Positions 37,453 through 49,146 of a stretch of 64,000 bases of DNA are shown piece after piece. Numbering within the stretch: position 1 is the stretch's first letter; the number at the start of each line of letters is the position of its first letter. Origin of the DNA: Carettochelys insculpta (taxonomy: Eukaryota; Chordata; Testudines; Carettochelyidae); assembly GCF_033958435.1 (NCBI RefSeq), contig NC_134152.1, positions 26,448,001 through 26,512,000 of the forward strand, in the 5' to 3' direction. Made by a program: the position numbers and the translations under genes. Below the pieces are notes generated by a model that searched no databases, was not told the DNA's origin, and worked only from the letters and a program-made list of their open reading frames with translations.

Positions 37453-37745
37453 ATCTCGGGTTCTTTTTTCGTGCGGTTACTTATACAGTGAATTATGAGA
37501 TAGTGATTGGAATTCTGGGATAGGTACCCACAATGCACTGCTCATGCTGTCAAACTTGCATGGGGCAATGAGGATGCAAAGATTTGACATGGAGAAAAGA
37601 TGTGTCAAATTTCAGAAAGCTTTGTGGACACTTTATTTGAATTCATAATATCAAGACTAAGTATTCGATTTTATTATATATCAAATTTATCTCATAGTGT
37701 AGACACAGCCTAAGTCAAGCCCAATACCAGGAAACTTACATCCTA

Positions 37746-40102
37746 GTAAACTAAAATTATTAGATTTTACTCTGAAGAGAAAGAAATCTCTAGTGGTAGG
37801 ATGCAAATCCATCTTTAATGTTCCACTTTGTTTTAGGTAACAATACCAAGTATAGAAATCAATTGGAATGCCAGTGAGGCAAGAGTATTAACTTTGTTCA
37901 AATACTGTCAAGTCTAATAGAGCAAAATAGCCCTCACATTAATTTTTTTCTGCACTGGCAAATTAATTGTTCAGTGAATTCTGTGAAGTAGAAAAACCAA
38001 GTGATCACAAATTTGTCCAGAAGGGGTTCATGAGAACTTCTGTAAAAATACACAAATGTACAAATTAAACTTCCCTTTAACTTCACAGGTTTCAAAACGC
38101 TGACGGGGGGGAGGGAAACCTGTAGTTTCTTTCAGAGTTTTCTGTGGTAAATTAAATGGAAATCTGCTACAAGAGAGACAAAGTAAAAGAAAACAAACAG
38201 TAATGAATTGAAAAGACAAAGGGTTAATAACCCACTGACTATATTTTGTATCATCAACTAAAGGCAATTTTGCAAATTAAGAAATTGAATCCAGAAGTCT
38301 ATTATGAGATATTGCAGTTAAAGAATCAAACTATTAGACAATAAATATTACAGACTGAAATAGAAGTAAGGACACTGACATAAGCTAAGATCCAAAAGTT
38401 AGGGAATCAAATACAAAAATGAAACACAAAGTAATCAAAATGCTTCAGGCAATCATGATTTAACCTTTTGTGTTGTTTAACCACGTAGTAAAGGAGCCTG
38501 CTAAAAGATTGGCTACCCTCACTATTAGATTTGTGGAGAGTAGAAAGTTAAAAACAAACAAGAAAGCAATAAAATCCAATGTTCTTCACTGGTGCTTTGT
38601 GTGCACAGACATTTATTCATTAGCATGCAACTTCTCTGCATCCAAACAGATGCACTGGCTGCAAAATGGAAAACTAGCACTCATGCAAAAATAGTTTTAT
38701 AGCAATTGACTAACCAAAGTCTGTTCTTTTAAAAAACAGTATGTGGTATATTCATGATGCTGATGAAAACCATGTTTGTGCATACTACATTGAACAAATG
38801 CTTTATGAATGGTTCACTTTAATCTAGTGTACCCTCTGCAATATTATGGTCATGATCAAAGTCAGCTGTCATTTAAAGAAATTGCATGACATGTCAACAA
38901 TGTTTTCCCACATATGGGTTACTGGCGCATTCACATTTTCAGAAAACAATTCTACATTTTTTAACTAGTGCTCTTGGCTGAATTGTACAGGCTGCACTCA
39001 TTCTCTCAATTTTGTTGTATGCCAAACTCTGAATCCATTGTGAGCCAAGGAACCCATATTCACTGATACAGAATTAATATAATTTTCATAATAGAATTTA
39101 TGTGGTTATTCCACATAATGACCCCCCTCCCGATATCCAAGTTCCAAGCTTTTAGTATATACAACATATATATTTCATTTGTACAGATGGATAAATGAGG
39201 AAGAAAACTGATAAATGACAAAAATATCACCGCTGAGATCATTAAAATGTAAGGAAAGTATTACTTCATGAGGTGCAGTATGTGGGAGAATTCTGTTAGA
39301 ATTAGATAGTTAAACTTTCATTATTATTTGCATTCCCCATTCTCTAAAATACAAATAGAGGTGAAAGCCTTTCAGTACAATGTAATACAGGCAGTCAAGC
39401 AGATTGTCCAAGTCACATGCAAAGAGTTTGTTAAAGGACTTCAAGTTTTCTTGACGTATTACAGCACAAATGCAGCCTTTTTATCTGGAGTGATTTAATA
39501 TCCAGTATGAATAAGACTAACTGCACACACTTCATAATAAACTCGCTTTAGAGACAATCACTCCCTTGTCATAGTTTGAATGAAGCTGGTGGTCTTTAGA
39601 ATTAGCTATAACCAGCATAATGTTCATATCTAATATACGTGATTATGGCACTAAATGAAAACATGTACATGTAAATATTTTTCTCATGATGCCCACACAT
39701 TTTAAATGCATCATACAGCAGCTAATTATTATTCTGTATACAGTTATTGTTTATCTTCTTTTCTAGGCACAAGCTGACTGAAAAAACATGTAGCTGACAA
39801 GCTTAATGGATCTTAAATTCATGTTCCAACACGGCTTTAAAAGAGAAGAGCAGAAGACACACAGGAAATGGAGTTCATCACAGGTTGACTCAGATAGGTC
39901 CAGGACTTTTGTGGAGAATGAGTCTCATGTGGAACACTTGCTCAAAACCTTCCAGATCCATTCACATTACAATACAACCCTGACTTTCAGTCAGTAAAGC
40001 AGATCTTCAATGACTACTATATAAAATACAATTGAGTTGTGTACTCACTGCAGCTCTCTCTAAAAAAACTCTCTTATTGTTGACATTTAACCAGCTACTT
40101 AC
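37746..40102. other. AT-rich sequence, nothing firm
   Basis: No repeat family was recognised. A strong minus-strand acceptor (TTTGTCTCTCTTGTAG, about 38173-38188) opens a frame reading RFPFNLPQKTLKETTG, but there is no good donor. Confidence 0.45.
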
Positions 40103-40270
40103 CCATGTTTTTATTAAGAAATGCTGGGAAAATCTAAGCAGCTCTGTAATAACAGCCAGAAGGTATGAATATAATGGGCCACTGACAACATGCTTCTGGA
40201 TGTTCCAGCATGCAGAGGCCTCTGAGTCAGGAAAACCAGATCCACAGGCAGATTCAGAGATTGCAGTCCA
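40103..40270 (-). CDS. Candidate internal exon of the unidentified host gene
   Basis: On the minus strand the tract CTTCTGTTTTGCTCAG precedes 168 bases (56 codons) and a strong donor GTAAGTAGC follows. In phase 0 the peptide begins WTAISESACGSGF, contains CWNIQKHVVSGPLYSYLL and ends LLRFSQHFLIKTW, and is open throughout; only this frame reaches the donor. A second frame (GLQSLNLPVDLVFL..) is open for most of the length but ends in TAA just before the donor, so the frame choice is not beyond doubt. Phase 0 at both ends matches 58738-58815 and 24108-24290. No family was recognised; the composition suggests a helical protein. Confidence 0.6.
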
Positions 40271-40625
40271 CTGAGCAAAACAGAAGCATTTCAATCTGAT
40301 ACAGGAAGACAATCATGTGCCTGCTTAGATTGTGAGCTAGGGCAGAGTACTCATAGCTGCCATGGTTATTACCGGAGTATGCAGAAAACTGGGCGTGAAC
40401 AAAAGCTACGTTCATAACCAACCATGTCACAAACGGAGTTACAAGGCTATAGTATAAACATGGCTAAAAAGGCAAAATCGAAGGAAACAAAAAATGGGAG
40501 CTCCCTCTTACCCCCATGAGAGCTACAACACAGGGCAAGATCCGGCCAACCCAAGAATACCAGGATGGGCTAAGGAAGTTTTAAGCAATCTTCTAATGAA
40601 TTTATCCTCAAAGACTATGAGGCTC

Positions 40626-40940
40626 TCAGACACTATGGTGATGGATGCCGTAACTTAGTAGTACCAGTAAACCTTTTCCACTCCTACATCCTGGAGCGTA
40701 GGCCATTGCTGGCCATTTGCCAGCACCCTCTGTTCTGGGCGATCTTTTCCAGTTCTGACCAGGCGCAACCCGTTTCTTTAGTATCTGCCTTCTTGGGCAC
40801 CCTCTATTCCTTGTGGGCTCCAACTTAAGGCTTGCCTTGTGATGTTGGTGGCTGGTTTTCTAAGGGTATGCCCAATCCATTGCCATCTTCTCTTCCTGAT
40901 TTCTTTTTCGGCAGGAAGTTGATGAGTCAGTTGACAGGAA
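40626..40940 (-). mobile_element. LINE 3' fragment, degraded
   Basis: Minus-strand frames read [20 protein letters not shown], then, after frameshifts, QNWKRSPRTEGAG and GKGLLVLL. The GHTLRKP motif and order match the fragment at 32943-33346, so both come from one non-LTR family. No catalytic domain remains. Confidence 0.7.
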
Positions 40941-41246
40941 GAAAAAAAGAAATAAGCTCCCAAACTAGTTTATTAAGCAGAAGTTCAGTGTAATATTTTG
41001 TTGACTTTCAAGAGAGAAACATAATTGATTTATTGTTTTATTCTTTTAAGCATAATACCCTTCTTGGTCTTAACTTCTAACTAAAACAAAATTAGAAAAG
41101 AATTAAGGATGCACTAATATAAAATAAAGCATCTTTTCCAAACACGAACAAGCCAATTGAAATTCTGATGACCAAGATTTTTCAGACTCCATATGCAAAT
41201 TTTACCATTTAAAACAAATATCGACTGCTTTTCTTTTGGGAGTTAC

Positions 41247-41315
41247 CTTGACATTTTGCCTATTTTGTTTTGCCAAATCTTAGCTTTCCCAGATGGTAGG
41301 GAAAACACAGTCTGC
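41247..41315 (-). CDS. Candidate 69-bp exon, weak
   Basis: The minus strand has a strong acceptor (CTCCTTTGCCTTCTAAACAG) and a good donor (TCAAG then GTAACT). Only one frame is open, reading QTVFSLPSGKAKIWQNKIGK, with one base before and two after (phase 2 at both ends). That phase does not join the phase-0 exons directly, so it would need further exons or belong to another transcript. Confidence 0.35.
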
Positions 41316-42379
41316 CTGTTTAGAAGGCAAAGGAGTTAACTTAGTTAAGCATGAATATATTTTCTATGAAGAACTTAATTAAAAATACCTTCCTTACTCA
41401 GACATTTGGCACTTCAAAGCAAGTTGTTCAAAACAATATTTTACAATACATATATAAATAATACCCAAACATTTGTGCATCCTTTAGCTCATATCTTATT
41501 GCATCCACTTGGGAGGCAGGTAGCATGTGTGTATGTCAAGACGAATTCAGCAAGTCAATTACAGAAACAGTTGCCAACCCGCCAGGCCAATGGGTCATCC
41601 ATTTGTGGCTGAAAATCCCAGGAAACTAGAGAGTTTACCATGGCAGCATGGAGGTCTGAGGAATCTGGGACAAGTTTATTTTTTGCAGAAAGGGCATTTA
41701 TATGTGGTTTTCCTTTTAGACTACAATACTTGTACTAATGGAATGAGAGGTCCCTGCTCCTGTACTGTGTGGAACAAATTTAGTATTGCTAATCTTTTTG
41801 CAGCTCCATCACATTGAAAGCTTTTAAAGGCAAAACACTTGCGTTTTACGTATTTACAATTTGGTCCATTATTTTGAGTTCAACTACTTTCAGAGTGTTC
41901 CCCAGGACTGTGAAAAATGTCTCTCTTTCAAAAAGTTGGCTTCCAGATTATTTATAAAGTTAACACCAAGCCAGATCACAAGGAGCAAGCACCTTCTGGA
42001 ACAGCTCCTTCTTGGGGAAGGGTGGGAAGGACAGGACCCTATGGGTGATACAACTAGAATCAATCTCTGATATTATCCATGGGGTAAGAAGAAATTTCTG
42101 TGAATGTTCAGCTTTTAATTGATGTTAGGTAAATTAGCCATATTCTAAAAAAATTCAAAATGTAAAGCATGGATACATTTGCAAAGAACTGAGTGGAAGA
42201 CTATGACCCTAAGGAACCATGACTGCCCATTGGAAGAGGGACACTGTCATTGGACTGAAGCAACTCACTACATACAACACTGTATTACCATGGTATTTAT
42301 CCAACAGGCATTGTGCAAGGTATCAAATGAAAGCCAATTCCATATTATTGGTTATTAATTTAATTGCAAAATAATTGAA

Positions 42380-43530
42380 TAATCATAGAATAGAACTGGA
42401 AGGAACCTCACAAAGTCATCAAATCCAGTCCCCTGCTCTCATGACAGGACCAAGCACCTTTCAGATTAGAACTGACAGGTGTTTGTCTGACCTGTTCTAA
42501 AAAAATCGCCAAATGATGGAGATTCCACAACCTCCCAAGACAATTTATTCCAGTGGTTAACCACCTGGACAAGAAGATTATCCTAATTCCAATCTAAACT
42601 TCCTTTGCTGGAATTTAAGCCCATTACACCCTATCTAATCCTTAGATCATAAAGAGAGTAATTTTTCTTCCTCTGTCTTGTAATGCCCTTTTAGGTACTT
42701 GAAAGCTGTCACGTATCCTCTCTTTTCCAGACTAAACAAACGTAATTCTTTCAGTCCCATAGGTGATGTTTTCTTAGACCTTCAATCGTTGTTGCTCTAT
42801 TCTGGATCTTCTCCCATTTGTCCAAAGGGTTCCTGAAATGCAGTGCTCAGAACTGGACATAATACTCCAATTGAGGCCTAATCAGCAGGGACTAAAGTGA
42901 AAGAATTACTTCTCATATCTTGCTTATAACACTCCTGTGAATACCTTCCAGAATATTTGCTTTTTTTCAGCTGTGTCACACTGTCAACTGCTATTTTGAT
43001 TGTGATCCACTATGACCCTTAGATCCCTTTCTGCAGTACTCCTTCCTTGATATTCATTTCCCATGTTGTATACATTCCACAGACTCTTCCTTTGTAAGTG
43101 GAGTACTTTGCCTTTGTCCTTATTGAATTTCATCCTATTCACCTCAGAACATTTATCCAGTTTGTCTAGATCATTTTGAATTATAATCCAATCCTCCAAA
43201 GCACTTGCAACCTCTCACAGTTTGGTATCATCAGCACACTTTACAAGTGAGCTTTCTATGCCATTATGTGAAACGTTGATGAAGAAATTGACCAGCACCA
43301 GTACAAAAACTGATCTCTGCAGAATCCCACTCATTATGCCCTTCCAGCATGACTATGAACCATTGATAACTACTCCTGAAAATGGTTCTCCAACCAATTA
43401 TGTACCCGCCTTACAGTAGCCCAATGTAGGTTGTATTTCTCTAGTTTGTTAATGAGGTTAATGCTTTATTAAAGTCCAAATATAGGACAATTACCATTTC
43501 CCCCTTTCCAAAAGGCTTGTGATAGTATTA
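42380..43530 (-). mobile_element. Old CR1 LINE fragment
   Basis: The plus strand starts with the inverted CR1 terminus (AATCATAGAATAGAACTGG, then AACCTCACAAAGTCATC) and continues through the C-terminal region and the part of the reverse transcriptase before the catalytic loop. Frames are heavily broken; one surviving piece is 42984-43199 (KFNKDKGKVLHLQRKSL). It is much more diverged than the copies at 31327 and 50440. Confidence 0.8.
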
Positions 43531-43759
43531 TATATAAAATAATCTATTTCCTCTGTGTGATGTTAGTAGAATGCGCCACCCTAGTCTAGGTAAAGGCAAA
43601 AAACAGGTCTGTCCTACACCAAAGAATGTGAGTTTACCTCAATTTACATATTAGCAGAAATCAAACCAGAAGTGGTTTGATCCTGAATGCAAGAGACAGG
43701 AGACTGACATCTCCTACACCAGAGAGACACAGCAGGAATTCCCATGAGGTAAGGCAGAA

Positions 43760-44330
43760 CTGTCCCTTCCATAGGATGGTTCAGGGCAACTGCCCCAGGA
43801 CCTGTGTTTTGGGGAGGGGGGGCCTGCAGCAGCCACCCCTACTATCCTATAGATGGGATCCTTGGGGCAAAGGGCAGCGTGGGAGGTTATCGGGGGTAGG
43901 GGTCGGTGGGGAAGCGTATGGCAGCAGCAGGGGTTGGGCCCCTTTACAACTGCTCTGCTTCACCAGCCATCTCCCAGCCTATTGTGCTCCACTTCACTGC
44001 AGTGGTGGTAAATGGAGTGGAGGGCAGCAGGCTGGGAGATAGGCAGCAGAGCAGACTGCTGAGTCACTCCAGCTCCTGATATTGTGAGTGTGGGTGAGTG
44101 GGGGAGGAGGGAGGCAAAAGGGAGGGTGGGCTGACCCCTGCTGCCACCCTATTCCAGGCCCCTCAGTAATCCTGAGGCTTGCGAAACTCAGGAAAGGAGG
44201 CTGTGGGGAGGAGATGGAGTGGGGGAGAGGGTGGAGGCAGGTCCTGCAGCTGTGGGGGAGGGTGGTTGCCCCAGGCCACACCCCCCTCTCGGGACAACCC
44301 TGGACAAAGGCAATCCTTTTGGGGACATGA
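43760..44330. repeat. GC-rich interspersed repeat, family unknown
   Basis: A GC-rich block begins with CTGTCCCTTCCATAGGATGG and CAGGGCAACTGCCCCAGG and ends with GGTTGCCCCAGGCC and CTCTCGGGACAACCCTGG, which look like imperfect inverted relatives. Several overlapping frames on both strands are compositional. It may be a non-autonomous DNA element. Confidence 0.4.
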
Positions 44331-44595
44331 AGAAAAGAGAGAGACTCCATCTTTATCTGTCACCTTAGGAGACAAAGAAACCAAGCAATCTAATCTCTGT
44401 GATGGGTCCTGCTGGGTAAAAAGCTGGAAAGGAGACTGGGGGTGAGAGAAACCATCTTGAACAGACTGTATTTGCTAGAGTAAATTTTAGACTTTCAGAT
44501 TTTATCATCTCCTCGTTAACACTTTTACCTCTCTCATAATTCATGTTCTTTTGTTAATAAACTTGTTTTGCTTTTGTTATAAATCATCAGTGCTG

Positions 44596-44699
44596 GGTCT
44601 ACAGAAACTAAGCCACTCTGCACTGGACAGGGAAAGATGGAAAGAAATAGCGAAGGAGACATTGGACACCAACAGACGCTGAGCCCATCGTTTTTGATG
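44596..44699 (+). mobile_element. Very short LINE 3' end with target duplication
   Basis: The 104-bp piece carries CTCTGCACTGGACAGGGAAA, GACATTGGACACCAA and GCTGAGCCC, the same 3' end as 3150-3253, with a GATGAT end. A perfect 10-bp repeat, ATCAGTGCTG, flanks it at 44586-44595 and 44700-44709. It is an extreme 5' truncation of the same family. Confidence 0.85.
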
Positions 44700-45359
44700 A
44701 TCAGTGCTGCAAGTTCAATGAAGTTTGTGCTTAGAACGTTTTGCTGTCTTGTTTTCGTGTCGGGATCCAGTTGTGGACTAGTCCCTGCAGTAGAATGACT
44801 TAGGGATGAACTTGGGGCTAGAAAAGTCAGATTACAACGAGTAACCAGGTTAGGCAAAGGCACAGTGAGACTTGTGGGCTGCTGGAAGCCTGTTTGGATC
44901 AGCGCTCTGGTCCAAAGGTGCACAGCCACAAGACACCCAGGGTTACAAGACAGATGGTGACCAAACCCCACAGTGGACTGCAGGGTGAAATTCAAAATGT
45001 CTCATAGGACATGAAGTAAAATTGTAGACAATACACTAAAACTGTAGTACTCACACAGACACCAACGTCACGTTTATTATACTAGTAATTTTTCTTATAC
45101 ACTGAACTTTTTTTGTCCATTTTTGGGAAAGTGAATGTGCTTATATTGCTATTCTCAAACACAATGTTTGCAAAATAGACAGCTATACTAAATTACGTCC
45201 CTGATAAGGTTGCTCCAGAGTTTTTGGATGATCAAAAGATAAATGTCATTCTTGGAGCTCCTGCCAGAAGAGAATTTTCTGAAATTGCAAAGAGACCTTA
45301 GAATCAATACCATGTTTTTGGCAGAACAGCTTTAATGGCAACACTGCCAATCTGTGGTT

Positions 45360-45422
45360 TTAAAAACGGCTTTTAATATGTTCTTCCATCTGGTTCAGAC
45401 ACAGAATACTGGCTAGAGTTCT
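45360..45422 (-). CDS. Candidate exon or exon remnant, weak
   Basis: On the minus strand an excellent acceptor (GTTTTTTCCCTTCTGCAG) opens a frame reading RTLASILCLNQMEEHIKSRF before a TAA. No clear donor follows. It could be an alternative last exon, a decayed exon or chance. Confidence 0.3.
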   Translation of the reverse strand, partial: RTLASILCLNQMEEHIKSRF

Positions 45423-45707
45423 CTGCAGAAGGGAAAAAACGATTACATTTTTTCTTGGCAGCAAGGTAAACATCATACAGAGAAAAAGAAACAAAGCTGT
45501 CAAAAAGTGCTTCTTTTAATATCTTATTTCTGCTCAAGTGTCTAGTAAAAGGGCAGGTGATACCTGCATAGCAGACAAAATTAGGGCCCATAAAACATTA
45601 AAAGGTAAAAGAAAAATCCTGACAAGCCCTGAAGCAAAGAACATGATTATATCTGTAGAAAGAAAAATGGGCACCAACCAAACTCCTCCTTGTGTAGCCA
45701 GAAGGTC

Positions 45708-45907
45708 CCAGTTCATCTGATCTAACTGGAACCAAGGCCAGGTCAGATAATTAAAAAATCAGATAATCCGGACAGTGGGGAAGCATGAGGCTGCAGCACC
45801 ATCTAGCAGCCGCAAGAATCATCACTCACTTTTGGACCTGTGTGCGTTGGTTGTTAGTTAATGTGGACAGCCAGATAATGGAGGGTCAGATAAATGGGGT
45901 TCTACTG
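45708..45907. mobile_element. Tigger-like MITE, GTAGAACCCC end type
   Basis: The right end reads CAGATAAATGGGGTTCTACTG followed by TA. The left end is decayed (TCATCTGATCTAACTGGAACC). The centre contains CAGATAATCCGGACAGTGGGG. It is non-coding. Confidence 0.55.
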
Positions 45908-46699
45908 TATATTTTTATTGATAGTAATACTAATTCTTTGTATTACAGTTGCATTTAGGGATGGAACCATCCCTGCGGCTCATTGCTCTAGGTCCTAAAC
46001 AAATGAACAGAGGCAGACAATCCTTGCTTTGAAGAATGTATTGACTAAATATATAAGACCAATCAAGGATGGGAAAGGAAACTGGCTCAGAGACTTGACT
46101 TGATGACTCAAAAACCACAGCACATCAGTGAGACACCCAAGAGGAGAACCTAGGTCTCCTGAACCTGAATTAATGCTCCGACCCTTGGAAAACACTGCCT
46201 CGTCTCATTTTTTTTTTGTTAATTTTAATTCAAGATGCCACAAACAGCATTAAACTGGAGAGATCTGTAGTTGATTTTGAATAGATCCCTTTATAGTGCA
46301 GCTGGCAGTGAGACTTCAAAAATATGTTTTCACCCTAGAAATCTAGAGAGTAGTAGTAATACAGAGAACTTAATATGTTCCTTCCTGTAGCAACAAAGAA
46401 CTACCACCTATTAGGCAACAAAGACCAAAGGTGATTTGCATGATTCCTAACATGCTGTCAATGTACATTGCCAACATACATGAACAGGAGAAAAGATGGG
46501 GCAGAACAACCTTGCTAGCAAAAGCATAATTCTTCTTCTTCCTTGACAGCATATCTTCTTTTATTCCATAGAAGCCCTCCAGAATTTTGCCTGTCTTATC
46601 TGTATCCTGAGATGAATATATTACCAGATACAGTGAAGATGCGGCAAAATTGATCTCTCTGGCTTGGCCATTGACCCTGGTACTCCACACAATAGACAC

Positions 46700-46832
46700 A
46701 TTGGTGCGAGCCTGAACAGCCCCCATCTTGTCTAGGGAGCAAAGTTGATCCTGATGTTAATTCTAGGTATGCTAATGGGGTAGCTAGAATTGTGTATCTG
46801 GGATCGACTTTGTTCCCTACTGTAGATCAGGC
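46700..46832. mobile_element. Partial Harbinger-like MITE (GTCGAC type)
   Basis: GCTAGAATTGTGTATCTGGG, GATCGACTTTGTTCCC and CTGTAGATCAGGC follow the order of a short Harbinger-like element related to 6865-7157. The left boundary is not clear and may lie upstream, nearer 46620. Confidence 0.4.
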
Positions 46833-46849
46833 TTTAGTATTGTGCATTG

Positions 46850-46935
46850 CTAGGTATACCTGTCTGTTTTCGAGAGTATGTAAATATCCGGCAATCTTCT
46901 GGTCATGGGGCTGCCGGATATGAAAGAGTTTACTG
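46850..46935. mobile_element. Tigger-like MITE end, AGTAAACTC type
   Basis: ATATCCGGCAATCTTCTGG and GCCGGATATGAAAGAGTTTA, then CTG and TA, match the right end of 11913-12382. Confidence 0.5.
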
Positions 46936-47276
46936 TACTACCTGGATGATGTGTTAAAGTTTTTCTGTCCAGATGTCAGTCTTTTTCCACATGTCATTCT
47001 GATCACCCTGATAACAAGATCAGCAGTGTGAGTGCATATGGCAATGTGAAAAAAGAGAAGAAAATAACTAACATTCTTTCCCTCCCATGAAGAACATCTG
47101 GGGCTGGGGAGGTTTGAAGAAGGAAAGGGGCCCCTTTTGTTGGCATGCATAAAGCCAACTGCAAGCAAGATCATTCGCAACTACTGCCAGTAATCTGTCT
47201 CATTTATAAAAATACTTTATAATGATTGCATGAAAGATACATTACCAGCCTCAGGAAAAACATAAGGTCTCACTTT

Positions 47277-47305
47277 CTTCTCCTCCTCCTCCTCCCCCGC
47301 CACCC
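47277..47305 (+). repeat. Pyrimidine-rich simple repeat (TCC)n
   Basis: Repeats of CTCCTCCTCC run into CCCCCGCCACCCCC. Confidence 0.85.
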
Positions 47306-47689
47306 CCATATTACCACAGTGTCACAAGCTGATTCCTGTATTACAATATTCCTGGTGAGGTCTGATACCTTGGCTGGAACCGACTGCTTGTTTTGGCAGA
47401 TTCTGAGTGATCAGGGGCATCGGGGGTGGGGTGTTTGAGGTTGGTTTCGCTTTATGTTCTAAAACTTATTGTCAGCCTTTTTTCCTTCTACCCAGTTACA
47501 GAACCAGGGTAGGAAAGATGTGGTAGCTTTACATGTAAGAGCAAATCTGAAAATAATTTGTTAAAAACCACATACTATATATCTGGACAGATTACAAGTG
47601 CTCAGATATAGCTGTCGTCTTCCTTCATTTTTCCAGTTGGATCATTTTAAAATCAAAGATGATGCTGTCTCTTGGAGGCTTTAAGGGAT

Positions 47690-48412
47690 ATATCCACAAA
47701 GGGACGTAGGTGCTTAATGGCCACTGTTGCGGCAAAGTCCAAAATTTAGATCCTCCAAACCTCTGCTCAGCTGCTGCTACTCCTGTGGGAACTTAAGTAT
47801 ACACCAGTAGAGTCACCAGGGCGCCAACACTTCTGTCAACATGCACGCACAAAACCACCTGAATCCTGACACTGCTGAGTTGCTTGTCAACTAAGTGGTG
47901 GTAGATTTCCCAAACTACATACCCCATCTCCACCAGCACCACTAGCAGGTTCAAGTTTCTTTTCCAAATCAAGTGAGGATTTGAAACTGGACCACGCACT
48001 TTCCTCACTAACAACTAGGCTATTGAGTATAAGGGGGTAGCAGAGCACCAGCACCTTCTCCTACATATTTACATCAGGAAGGGCAGATTTGGTTTAGGCA
48101 GCTAACTCCAGGTGGGTTTATAGCTGTGAATCCTGAACAGAGTCATGCACCTTCCTCTGGACCACAGTAAGGCGCCAAAGCTCCTTTGAGTGGCGGAGCT
48201 TAGGTTCCTGCCTCTGCTTCACATATCCCATTGGTGAGTTTAAGATGTCTGGCTTCTGTGAATCGCATTTTCAGATGCCTCTTGCATCCTATGCATTAAA
48301 TAGGGAGCTTGGGTACCTAACTCAGGGTTGTGACTTTCACTTGGGTGGCAGCATTGGGTGGCAACACTGGGCATTGCAAGGCTGTGCCTAAAGGTCTTTA
48401 GTGGATGTAACT
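47690..48412. repeat. Long interspersed repeat with tRNA-like and inverted segments
   Basis: The left end GGACGTAGGTGCTTAATGG and text such as GGGAACTTAAGTATACACC, TTGAAACTGGACCACG and GCTTAGGTTCCTGCCTC look like a long, partly palindromic repeat. Related text (TTAGGCACCTAAGTG) is at 56790-56812. No protein is encoded. Confidence 0.45.
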
Positions 48413-49146
48413 CTAAGTAGTACATTAGATACGGTACTACCTAGCACTATCTGGAAGACAGATTTAAGATGTCTATAACATTTGACAGCCAAATGGAGGC
48501 ATTTGAACAACCCTTACCTATGATACATTTTAGAGAGTTAGCCTGTTTGATCCAGAAATCCTCCTAAGTGGTAAGAGCTTTCTTTTATCATAACAAAGCA
48601 AGGTCAGGGTTTGGTTGTGCCAGGAAAATGGGATGTGCTTGGAATGAGATTTCTGTCTCTTTTCTGTTTGGATTTAGGAGAAGAATCAACAAATCAAGTA
48701 CAATTCTCAAACCTGAAATAACTCAGCAACTGTTGAAAGAGACTCAATCAGAGGCAAAAGTCAGCCAGTGCACCTTAGTGTGCTGCTTGGGTAAGAAGGA
48801 ACCCATCGCCCGGGGCACTCAGCTGCAGGACATGGTGGTGCGTATTCATAGCCTGGCTTCCAGAGTTCTCCTACAGGCTGCCACACAGTAAGGAGCAGGC
48901 AGATGATAGGACAGGAAGTCTGGCTGCCACTCCCATGCAGGACAGCCCCAGCTCCAGCCCTTCCACCCTCTATGGGGTGGGGAGAGGCTGAAGCTCCCTC
49001 CCCCAAGATTTGCATGGGGATGTTTCTTGCTGTTCCCCTTTGTCACTCTCAGGAAGCAAGAGGAAAGTGCAGTTTGCTTCATTCCTCTCTCACCGCACAC
49101 ACCCCTCCACACACACCAATCCCCTGCCCTGAGACATTCCTGCCCT

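Larger units (their letters stand above)
33781..37710. mobile_element. Two-gene PIF/Harbinger DNA transposon, inactivated
   Basis: The ends GGCTGCATCTACACTATAAG and CTCATAGTGTAGACACAGCC are inverted repeats that continue into AGATAAATT / AATTTATCT. TAA at 33778-33780 and 37711-37713 is the 3-bp target duplication typical of PIF/Harbinger. Inside are a SANT-like gene on the plus strand (34283-35649) and a DDE transposase gene on the minus strand (36128-37452), arranged convergently. At 3.93 kb with both genes and both ends, this is a complete autonomous layout; stops and frameshifts in both genes show it is no longer functional. Confidence 0.9.

Noticed and set aside
43677..44445. Several long overlapping frames on both strands
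   Set aside because: They follow GC-rich repeat composition rather than coding constraint.
46370..46726. 118-codon minus-strand frame
   Set aside because: It runs through a probable MITE at its start and shows no splice signals or known motif.
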